Of a stretch of DNA of 64,000 nt, positions 58,001 to 64,000 are shown in pieces; the first letter of the stretch is position 1; each line of letters begins with the position of its first letter. The DNA is from Ophiura sarsii. Its lineage: Eukaryota; Echinodermata; Ophiuroidea; Amphilepidida; Ophiuridae. The notes beneath the pieces were generated by a model. The model had not been told where the DNA came from and searched no databases. It saw only the letters and a program-made list of their open reading frames with translations. The stretch spans positions 44,136,928 through 44,200,927 of the forward strand of contig CM069455.1 in NCBI GenBank assembly GCA_035610835.1, given 5' to 3'. The translations under genes were made by a program, and so were the position numbers.

Positions 58001-61000
58001 GTTTCTTGAATTAAAACATTTATAAAGTCACCTTTGATGAGACATCATATATTTATCAGGCTTGTTTTCGTGCCGGTCAAATTCTTAAAGTTTGTTAGCC
58101 TTCTCAGTTTTGTTTCACATGCTTGATACGGCCGTGTTTGTCGGTGAGACTGAGACAGACACATAACATTAGAGCAGTCAGCGTTCGAAATAAGAAATAT
58201 AAATTGGTCATCCACCGGATAACCTAGGTTGGGATTTTGGTCATCCGTCAAACATTTTTGTTATCCGCATTTTTTTTTCAGTGGCAAGCTCCAAAATCAC
58301 ATGTTAAGCGAGTCTTCATATATACACATACATATATAAATTATATTTTGTTTCATATATTATACACATCAGTACATTAACTCCACATTAACCTCTATGC
58401 TCCACAGCAACTTTCTCTTTATTTTACAATCTCCTCTCTTTTAACTACTATTTTTCTTCAGTCACTTATTTGTTCTAGTCGGCACGTTCTTTCCGTACGT
58501 TCTATCAATAGGACGACCACCTGTAAGCTCTGAAATGGTCCTCTCCCTCACTCGTATCTCCCGACTCCATTGGATCTGTATCCAGGTCATCCTCATCTGA
58601 CTCAGCATCAAGTTTCACAACTGCAGGGTCGGTGTCGTCCGTTGTGTCAGCGTCATCCTCATTTACAGCTTTTAATGCATCCTGATCCGGATGATACTCT
58701 TCTTCACTCTTATATCCTGACTCCATTGGATCTGTATCCAGGTCATCCTCATCTGACTCAACCTCAAGTTCCACAACTGCAGCTGCAGGGTCGGTGTCGT
58801 CAGCTGTGCCAGTGTCATCCTCATTTGCAGCTTCTAGGGTTGGTTCATTCGCGACCATGACTTGTTCTTTCAGTACGTCTCTCAATAGGACGGTCAGGTC
58901 TATAGCCTCTAAGTCTAATGCATTTCATCTCCCATCATTTTGGTCATCCGCCGGATGATCGGCCAAGAAAAACTGGTCATCCGCCGGTAGATTTGGTCAT
59001 TTCGGATGACCGGATGGCCGCTATTTCGAACGCTGAGAGCAGTGTTTAACTTATAATCGCTTGACCCATGACATAGGCCTACATTGTACGTCCTCGTCAC
59101 TTGTGTCATAATTAGTCTGTTTTCAAATGAAATATCACCGTTCTTATTCATTTTTATCGAGTTGGGGTCGTAAACGTATTCGATGTTTCGGTGAGTAATG
59201 ATTGATGGCCTAGGCATCCTAGACCTACATGACCTACATTGAATTAATCATGTTAATACAGTTTTAGGATATCGTGAGTCATTTTGACAAATACAAGTAT
59301 TTTGTCTTGCCCCAGTATTAGTTGCATTGTTAGTGTTTGTCAAGTTTAGATATCAATTCAATGGGTTGCCATGTGTCGTAGACGGGACGGCTAGTATAAG
59401 CCTAGCTAGGAGTAGGCTCGTACGTAAGTTTAGCCCCAAATCTTGGCAGTTCCCGTTTTATTACAAAAATGGATGACGCCTGATTTCGAATACGTTTCTT
59501 GAATTAAAACATTTATAAAGTCACCTTTGATGAGACATCATATATTTATCAGGCTTGTTTTCGTGCCGGTCAAATTCTTAAAGTTTGTTAGCCTTCTCAG
59601 TTTTGTTTCACATGCTTGATACGGCCGTGTTTGTCGGTGAAACTGAGACAGACACTTAACATTAGAGCAGTGTTTAACTTATAATCGCTTGACCCATGAC
59701 ATAGGCCTACATTGTACGTCCTCGTCACTTGTGTCATAATTAGTCTGTTTTCAAATGAAATATCACCGTTCTTATTCATTTTTATCGAGTTGGGGTCGTT
59801 AACGTATTCGATGTTTCGGTGAGTAATGATTGATAGCCTAGGCATCCTAGACCTACATGACCTACATTGAATTAATCATGTTAATACAGTTTTAGGATAT
59901 CGTGAGTCATTTTGACAAATAAAAGTATTTTGTCTTGCCCTAGTATTAGTTGCATTGTTAGTGTTTGTCAAGTTTTGATATCAATTCAATGGGTTGCTAT
60001 GTGTCGTAGACGGGACGGCTAGTATAAGCCTAGCTAGGAGTAGGCTCGTACGTAAGTTTAGCCCCAGATCTTGGCAGTTCCCGTTTTATTACAAAAATGG
60101 ATGACGCCTGATTTCGAATACGTTTCTTGAATTAAAACATTTATAAAGTCACCTTTGATGAGACATCATATATTTATCAGGCTTGTTTTCGTGCCGGTCA
60201 AATTCTTAAAGTTTGTTAGCCTTCTCGGTTTTGTTTCACATGCTTGATACGGCCGTGTTTGTCGGTGAGACTGAGACAGACACATAACATTAGAGCAGTG
60301 TTTAACTTATAATCGCTTGACCCATGACATAGGCCTACATTGTACGTCCTCGTCACTTGTGTCATAATTAGCCTGTTTTCAAATGAAATATCACCGTTCT
60401 TATTCATTTTTATCGAGTTGGGGTCCATGATGATCATGATGATGAAGCTTACAAAATTTCTGTAGTAGTAGGACAGGCTAGCGGTACAAGAGATACACGA
60501 TGGACAGACGAAGACATTCAAACCATGCAGATCAAATTTGCTGCTCATCCGTGAAATTTACCGATTTTACAACGATATAAAAATGGTGTTTTGTTGTAGC
60601 GTGTTTTGTTTTCATGTAGTATTTATTGTTGAAAGTACAGCCGCGAGTAGTTGTCTCGCGTGAATCCATGTTCAGGCTCCAACTCGCAGACATCTTTCTC
60701 TTGTTATCATGCGACGTCACACAAAACGCCCCGCCCCCAGGTCACTGATGTACAAGTCAATTTTGAAAGTCTTGGCAATATATCAATAACCTGCGTTGTG
60801 CGTTCGCGTTTCCATGTAACGATCAATTTGAGTCGAAGCGCGGTTGAATACGCCCGTATTCAAAAGGTATGAATAAAATATAAAGACATCATAGGCACAA
60901 GGGAGTACAAATGGCCACTTTGATATGCCACTTATATTTGATAGTTACTTAAATCTCCGACAACCCCCTAAAAAAGGTGAACACATTTATTGCTTTTCAT

Positions 61001-63144
61001 TACGTTCATAAAGTGTGAGATATTATCTGACAGGTTGAACTGGCCAGAAGCTAGTATTTGCGTGTGAACATGTTGTGAACGGTGTAATAACACCCTGGAC
61101 TAATTGTCTGGATGACCCAACAGACAGTCAACATTCCGGCGATATGCCCTGCCACATGTGTCGATATTAAGCCCCATCTGATATATATCATAACTTCTCT
61201 CGACATTTGAACTTTATTATTTGATAACATCTGAAATAGCTCTAGTTTTAAAAAAATGTTCAAAAAGTTCAAACATTGAATTTTTTAACACAATAACTTG
61301 ATGACTTGGCACACGTGGTGACCTGCAGCCACCTTTGGGCTAGTTTTAAATATAAAATCTGCTCCAGGGATAATATATTGCGATTTTTTTTTTCTCGAAA
61401 TTTGAGCTTTTGATTTTACAAAAAAATTAAATAGCTAGTTTATATGACAAATTTAATTTTTTTAAAAGTTTGAATTTCTTAACACAACAACTTTCAAAAG
61501 TAAGACTTTGAGCTTCTAGTTCCACCCAGAAAATTATCCAATTTTAATTGAATCTAACTAAAGTAATGCATGTGTGAAATGTAAACATTTGTTTTCAGTT
61601 TTTTTAAGCTAACTTCGTTTTAATATCCGATGGATTTCACTCGTTCGACTAGAAAACAATATTTCCATAATTGGCCACTTTTATTAAAACAAAATTCCAA
61701 AAATAAAAAGTCGAAACAGACCTCCCAATGCACCTAGAGCCATGAGCCATGCTTGGTATAGCGGTGGAAATGATATCAGGCAAGACACAGGTGGTGTGAC
61801 ATAAATCAGATACATGGTGTAGGAGGGGATGATTTATTACCCTAGATAAAGGTTGTTTTCGGGGTCAGGATTATCTGGAAGTTTTAAGGGAATGGAATCG
61901 TAATGGACTGGTCTACTGTCACCCTTAAAACAATAGAGATGTTTCTCAGACGCTGTCTCTGTTGAGGATAACAACTGTATCTTCCATAGGCTTTCAAGAT
62001 ATTTCTTATTAAGAACTGTTCCTTCGTGGCGACACATTGCAACAATTTAATTATAAACCCCCTTATGGTTGTGATATATATTTTAATTTCAGTTCCCCGG
62101 GATGATATGGGTATGAATATGGATGTCTTGGAAAAACTGATGAATGAATACAAAGAATTTGGAACACGACAGTTGACGCAGAAAAGGCCGTTCAGATCAC
62201 TGATTTATCTTGTATCTAGTTTTCATAATCCAACCGGTCGATGCATGGATCCAGGTAAATTTATAATTTTCTTCCTGCTGGTTTTCGTTTCAAGTTAAAT
62301 TACTTTCCAACTTGCTTTAGATATTAACACGCTATGTTTTTTCTGTTAAACCTAACACTCTTGAGTACTACGAATTACTACGATGCGGTGTGCTTGTGTC
62401 TACCGACTCGGCAGTGTTATCAATGAAATAATGGCCTCAGGGTACATTCATGGCGAAGTATACTGAGCCATGTATGGTTGCCCCCGTGGTCTAGCGGTAG
62501 ATCGTTTGCCTCAGAAATTCAGAATCAGAACCCAGAGGTCCGGGTTTCGAGCCCCGGGGGCGTTGGGCCCTTTTCCCCCTCGCTCTTTGGCCGCGAAAAA
62601 AACAAATATTCGGAAAAGGTGCCTCGGTGGTTAGGGTTAATACACCTATATCGTTATATGTTGGCAAATCTTAACCAAACTTGGGAAGCTGGAAATACCT
62701 TTGGCCCAATATCGGGTAATGGAACACTCTAACAATAGGTCACCCAAAAGGCAAATGTATCAAACATGTATTATGTAGTAGCGTACAGTGTCATATATGT
62801 ACGTGTTGGACAACTGAAACAATAAGATTGGCAGATAAACAGAGCGTTTAATTAAAGATTATTTTTATTTTTTCAGAACGCTGCCAGAAAATAATTGAAC
62901 TAGCGAGAGAACACGATTCCTTAGTGATATGCGACGACGTGTATAATTGCGTCTCCTGGATAACAAATCCAGATGGAAGCTTTGCTAATCCACCACCGAG
63001 ACTGTGCGCCTACGATAATAAGAACGACATTGACTATCAAGGGCATGTCATATCAAATGGAAGTTTTACTAAATTCATGGGCCCAGGACTTAGACTAGGT
63101 TGGTGGGAAGCTCCAAGTAGGCTTCACAATATCCTTCGGGAAAG
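46359..63144 (+). CDS. Aminotransferase gene B (PLP-dependent, class I/II), 5' five exons
   Basis: Five exons (46359-46508, 50645-50766, 56303-56457, 62093-62254 and 62877-63144) join in one frame to about 286 residues without correction. Family hallmarks occur in order: Tyr63 in YGNTRGDPKYR, the phosphate-cup segment GATQG (99-103), EDPTY (Tyr125), NPTG (Asn188), DDVY (Asp217 and Tyr219, PLP ring contacts) and GSFTKFMGPGLRLGW with Lys262 as the Schiff-base lysine and Arg269. It resembles fungal YER152C and 2-aminoadipate-transaminase-like enzymes, which transfer amino groups between amino acids and 2-oxo acids. The substrate cannot be told. No targeting peptide is seen, so a cytosolic enzyme is likely. 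The family is usually about 430-450 residues, so about 150 residues lie outside the window. Gene A's exons show what that end should look like. Confidence 0.92.
46575..48560. repeat. Satellite array in gene B intron 1, 11 units
   Basis: The landmark AGCGTTTCTAGATATTTGG recurs at about 46703, 46839, 46976, 47156, 47362, 47544, 47730, 47912, 48097, 48294 and 48476. The first two intervals are 136-137 bp; the rest are 180-206 bp, mostly 180-186. The short units lack the GACTGCAAAAATGTGCTGAT segment. Minus-strand open frames (SKYLETLKDDNLASSGFG) arise from the repetition and are not genes. Confidence 0.92.
48624..48672. repeat. Poly(C) tract with CT run
   Basis: About 35 C, an A, then more C and (TC)n. 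One of the longest homopolymers in the window, immediately after the satellite. Confidence 0.9.
48780..49640 (+). pseudogene. Degenerate HALSGCDT-type gene in intron 1
   Basis: The frame 49110-49637 reads NNILACHALSGCDTVAQLSG, then IAKTTVFKVLKTGK. This is the H-A-(L/F)-(S/T)-G-C-D-T...GIGKxTxxKxL signature of a multi-copy family of uncharacterised invertebrate proteins, whose GCDT/GIGK segment resembles a helix-hairpin-helix. The upstream stretch 48830-49080 (KGRNPVPVRL, VLVHQTCVSEQVA) seems to belong to the same protein but is out of frame and interrupted. The end of the 49110 frame (QSIPPTTESYRKCQ) also fits. It has no splice link with gene B's exons and sits inside intron 1. Probably a broken, mobile-element-associated copy. 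The function is unknown. Confidence 0.5.
49641..50644. other. Rest of gene B intron 1, no gene
   Basis: AT-rich intron sequence. A word pair related to the satellite (TTGGCATCATCTAGATTTGA near 50300) is the only repeat-like feature. Confidence 0.5.
50645..50766 (+). CDS. Gene B exon 2
   Basis: The acceptor TTTGTTTGTAG ends at 50644. Residues 51-90 and two bases of codon 91 include MQYGNTRGDPKYRIELAKFL, the Y-x2-x2-G segment that precedes the cofactor domain. The donor is GTAAGT at 50767, leaving phase 2. Confidence 0.92.
50923..51265. mobile_element. 335-bp palindromic MITE with TTAA duplication (intron 2)
   Basis: TTAA-AGGCATATTATGTAATCTTTT at 50923 and its inverse AAAAGATCACATAATATACCT-TTAA at 51241-51265. 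The arms are about 140 bp (TTGCAGATTTACATTTCTGATCATAAATCG pairs to the right arm, shown here only in part) with a short asymmetric centre near 51075-51105. A diverged single arm lies at 32035-32120. Confidence 0.85.
51990..52600 (+). mobile_element. Second copy of the 16.7-kb repeat, with the SHEKASACR frame
   Basis: This + strand segment matches the minus strand of 16.8-17.34 kb in diverged form, from TACATGGTTTACAATACAAT to AAATAAGGATTAAATACATG. The open frame at 52007-52249 reads EYFCAIFNVAQCSHEKASAC, RNVVVGKHQSCQKC, against EYFCAMFNFAYWSHEKASAC, RKVVVG in the other copy. The frame is conserved for about 35 residues, then the copies differ. The terminal CAGGGTGTA is eroded here. Confidence 0.65.
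52850..53115. repeat. Two-copy tandem repeat, about 145-bp unit
   Basis: GTGGAATTGTTTACAGTGTC..AATGTCTTGTTATACAGG at 52860-52930 is repeated at about 53003-53075, followed in both by AATAAAGACCT..AAGTAGA. Confidence 0.8.
53225..53440. repeat. Degenerate TTACG/TTACT repeat and poly(G)
   Basis: TTACGTTAC, TTACTTTAC and TTACGTTACTT alternate for about 170 bp (53228-53398), followed by a G run at about 53424-53438. Confidence 0.85.
53850..53884. repeat. Poly(G) tract
   Basis: About 24 G with a T interruption near the start. It follows a scrap of the 37.7-kb MITE family (TTATGCAACTCAAACTTTGG at about 53811). Confidence 0.9.
53885..55590. other. Intron 2 sequence, no gene; AT microsatellite at 55002-55024
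   Basis: No exon is recognised. A (TA)n run lies at 55002-55024. The frame 54118-53843 on the minus strand ends in poly-Pro from the G tract and is not coding. Confidence 0.5.
55597..55672 (+). repeat. tRNA-derived segment
   Basis: GCATATCTCAATGGATAAGG (A-box-like D-arm) is followed 30 bp on by CAGGATCGAATCCTTGTCC (T-arm/B-box), so both internal promoter boxes are recognisable. The acceptor stem does not pair well; it is most likely a SINE head or tRNA pseudogene. Confidence 0.5.
55990..56130 (-). repeat. GACGCACC-type repeat, related to 30.6-31.3 kb
   Basis: GTGCGTCATGG, AAGTGACGCACCTCGG and AAGTGACGCACCATTCCC lie within 120 bp. The same words occur near both ends of the 30608-31304 element. 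The minus frame 56253-55987 reads through it and is not a gene. Confidence 0.5.
56303..56457 (+). CDS. Gene B exon 3
   Basis: The acceptor CTTTACAG ends at 56302. The exon encodes residues 91-142: KEDLICTAGATQGLHAIGSL, then AGDVAYIEDPTYF. GATQG is the phosphate-binding loop. The donor GTATGT begins at 56458, phase 1. The longer frame running into the intron is an artefact. Confidence 0.92.
56676..56695. repeat. Poly(G) tract
   Basis: About 18 G in gene B intron 3. Confidence 0.9.
56870..57030. mobile_element. Palindromic element, about 145 bp
   Basis: TACGGACTATTCTAAGAATC..TTTCAAACA (left) pairs with the right arm TTTCAAACAATAACCTTAGA..GTCCGTAC. The inner arms GACTTTGTTTTGGTACC / GGTACCAAAACAAAGTC are perfect, around GATTGCCCCGAGGGGGCGGA. 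It causes mirror open frames on both strands. Confidence 0.8.
57031..57702. other. Intron 3 sequence, no gene
   Basis: A short open run after CCATGGCTTTGCTTTGC (57381) ends after about 27 codons and has no splice support. No repeat structure is noted. Confidence 0.45.
58171..59043. mobile_element. 857-bp non-autonomous hAT element with 8-bp target duplication
   Basis: The element 58179-59035 starts CAGCGTTCGAAATAAG and ends CTATTTCGAACGCTG (14-bp perfect terminal inverted repeat CAGCGTTCGAAATA). It is flanked by AGAGCAGT at 58171-58178 and 59036-59043. The other two tandem units keep the empty site TTAGAGCAGTGTTTAAC. Subterminal copies of GGTCATCCGCCGGA occur near both ends, as in many hAT elements. 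It carries an acidic repeat frame on the minus strand but no recognisable transposase. Confidence 0.95.
58505..58920 (-). CDS. Acidic repeat protein fragment inside the hAT element
   Basis: The minus-strand frame from at least 58885 to 58505 encodes 126 residues; the open reading extends further upstream to about 58912 (LEAIDLTVLLRDVLKEQVMV) without a good ATG. It is extremely acidic and made of two imperfect copies of a roughly 55-residue unit: AANEDDTGTADDTDPA..SDEDDLDTDPMESG and AVNEDDADTTDDTDPA..SDEDDLDTDPMESG. No catalytic or DNA-binding motif is visible. It may be the C-terminal tail of a lost transposase or a captured host fragment. The DNA repeats (about 58560-58640 and 58725-58800) show duplication of the unit. 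Expression is unknown. Confidence 0.4.
60426..62092. other. Rest of gene B intron 3, no gene
   Basis: No exon of a known family is recognised. AT-rich with T/A homopolymers. The minus frames 62037-61837 and 62153-61884 partly overlap exon 4 in antisense and are shadows. Confidence 0.5.
62093..62254 (+). CDS. Gene B exon 4
   Basis: The acceptor TTTAATTTCAG ends at 62092. Residues 143-196 include VPRDDMGMNMDVLEKLM and LIYLVSSFHNPTGRCMDP. NPTG holds the Asn that hydrogen-bonds PLP O3'. The donor GTAAAT begins at 62255, phase 1. Confidence 0.92.
62480..62561 (+). repeat. tRNA-derived sequence with paired acceptor stem
   Basis: GCCCCCG (62480-62486) pairs perfectly with CGGGGGC (62555-62561) at a distance of 82 nt. 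The A-box region is TGGTCTAGCGGTAGA; the B-box is GGTTTCGAGCCC, with one extra T relative to GGTTCGANNCC. The extra T shifts the T-arm so it no longer stacks on the acceptor stem, and the anticodon arm is unclear. Best read as a SINE head or tRNA pseudogene in intron 4, followed by a TTTTCCCCC-type tail. Confidence 0.55.
62877..63144 (+). CDS. Gene B exon 5 (catalytic lysine)
   Basis: The acceptor TATTTTTTCAG ends at 62876. Residues 197-285 hold VICDDVYNC (Asp217, Tyr219) and GSFTKFMGPGLRLGW (Lys262). The exon ends after NILREAG-type codons at the donor GTAAAC (63145), phase 2. The TAA visible in frame at 63145-63148 is inside the intron. No further exon is found up to 64000. Confidence 0.92.
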
Positions 63145-64000
63145 GTAAACTGAACTTGTTCGTTAACCTTTTTATAAGCATAAGTTTTTGTCAGTCGGGT
63201 ATAAAAGGTTAACCAATGAATTGCTGTTTTAGGGAAGCTTTGCGTGTACTAGGCTTTGACTAGGATATTTGGGTTTCTCCGTTTATGTTTTCTTTTTGAC
63301 GACCCTAACTAACCATTATACGATTTAATACGCAAATCAAAGCGTGTCATAACGATGGTTAGGAAAGTGCTTTGAACGTACATACGACGTTAGGATTTAA
63401 CTAAAGCTTGAGTTAAATATCATGAATGGTCTGGTTTTGGGTCATTGTGAAGAACAGTATCATTGTTGAGGGTCGGGTCAAAGTTGATTTCATTACGTTG
63501 ATCGTTGAAAACGCTAAATATTTTTTTTCAATCAACTTTGTCCCAACGTTGCCTAAACGTGTTCCAATACTTAACTTAGACTAGCTGCACCCTAACCTGA
63601 AGTTTGTGATAACGGTTGTATTTGTACGTGTTTGAAGGGCAACAGTGTCAACATTCCGTAACAAATCGAATATTTAATTATTACATAATTGAATGCACAT
63701 TAAGTTCCCAACCCTAACCCCCCTGAGTGCTTAAAAATGCTAATGCAGAGTCCCTCTCCAAACGCAAGTGCAGTTGGTTGTCGATGACGTAGTCAACCGA
63801 GCCTATATAGTGAGCGTAGTATACTGCGCGAATGTGTAGCTGAGGGCCGTGGCTTAGTGGTTGGGACGTGAGGCTTGAGAACGGAGGGTCCCCGGATCGA
63901 ATCCCGGCAGGTTTCCGGAGATTTTGTTGGTGATTTTGTCCTCGAAAATTGTGATCCCGGTCAAAACCCTAAACCTAGGTTATGGTTAATATTGACTTGG
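63145..64000. other. Start of gene B intron 5 with a SINE-like head at 63843-63912
   Basis: After the donor at 63145 no further exon is visible to the window end. At 63843-63912, GGGCCGTGGCTTAGTGGTTG (A-box) and CCCCGGATCGAATCCCGG (B-box) lie 35 bp apart, as in tRNA-derived SINEs. Confidence 0.55.

Larger units (their letters stand above)
57703..60425. repeat. Three 628-bp tandem units in intron 3, one split by a hAT element
   Basis: Units start with TAATGATTGATGGCCTAGGC at 57703, 59196 and 59824. Units 2 and 3 are 628 and 602 bp. Unit 1 is 1493 bp, exactly 628 + 865, because of an 857-bp insertion plus its 8-bp duplication. The units differ at few positions (for example AGATATC against TGATATC, GCTAT against GCCAT), so the array is recent. 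Minus-strand frames such as HRNIEYVYDPNSIKMNKNG recur in every unit and come from the repetition. Confidence 0.95.

Noticed and set aside
58915..60548. Repeated minus-strand frames starting MPRPSIITHRNIEY
   Set aside because: They recur because the 628-bp unit is tandemly repeated; there is no domain, and the end of each frame varies with small changes.
62480..62561. Functional tRNA gene
   Set aside because: The T-arm has an extra base and no clear anticodon arm exists, so it is called tRNA-derived.

Overview
The window is eukaryotic: there are no long prokaryote-style coding runs, and the recognisable protein is split over short exons with GT..AG introns in compatible phases. The AT-rich DNA, the frequent AGGCCTA-type words, and the mix of DIRS, Crypton-like, hAT, TA- and TTAA-flanked, L1-like and CR1/L2-like elements suggest a marine invertebrate, perhaps an echinoderm or another non-vertebrate deuterostome. 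That placement is an inference. The 100-N block at 22048-22147 marks it as a draft assembly.

Host genes. Only one host gene family is supported: a fold-type I PLP-dependent aminotransferase, similar to the fungal YER152C / 2-aminoadipate-transaminase-like group. It occurs twice in direct orientation on the + strand. Gene A shows only its last two exons (31874-31977 and 35158-35299, with a stop codon and a nearby AATAAA). I could not find its upstream exons. Gene B starts at 46359 and runs through five exons to 63144, covering about 286 residues including the PLP lysine. Its C-terminal part lies beyond the window.

Left part (1-31 kb). This is mostly decayed mobile DNA: a 0.7 kb TTAA-flanked palindrome (1624-2327), a 95-bp tandem repeat (3728-4050), an L1-like reverse transcriptase relic (4981-5870), a TTAA-flanked MITE (6607-6859), and minus-strand parts of a DIRS-type element. 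The DIRS parts lie in the order gag (about 19.4 kb), zinc knuckle (about 14.7 kb), reverse transcriptase and RNase H (10.85-8.85 kb) and tyrosine recombinase (8.16-7.40 kb). They may be one element opened up by introns and insertions. A Crypton-like recombinase relic, a hAT MITE with perfect 8-bp target duplication, a 5'-truncated LINE and several tandem arrays follow.

Middle (31-46 kb). Gene A's 3' exons are separated by an intron holding a palindrome and a 1.04 kb TA-flanked inverted-repeat element. Then come more MITEs, decayed relatives of the first palindrome, and a near-identical 1.86 kb tandem duplication (41601-45315) with long poly(G) tracts, which may be an assembly artefact.

Right part (46-64 kb). 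Gene B's introns carry most of the repeats. Intron 1 holds an 11-unit satellite and a broken HALSGCDT-type gene. Intron 2 holds a TTAA MITE, a second copy of the 17-kb repeat and short tandem arrays. Intron 3 holds three 628-bp tandem units, one of them split by an 857-bp hAT-like element whose empty site survives in the other two. Several tRNA-derived SINE heads are scattered through the window. No rRNA, CRISPR array or convincing functional tRNA was seen.
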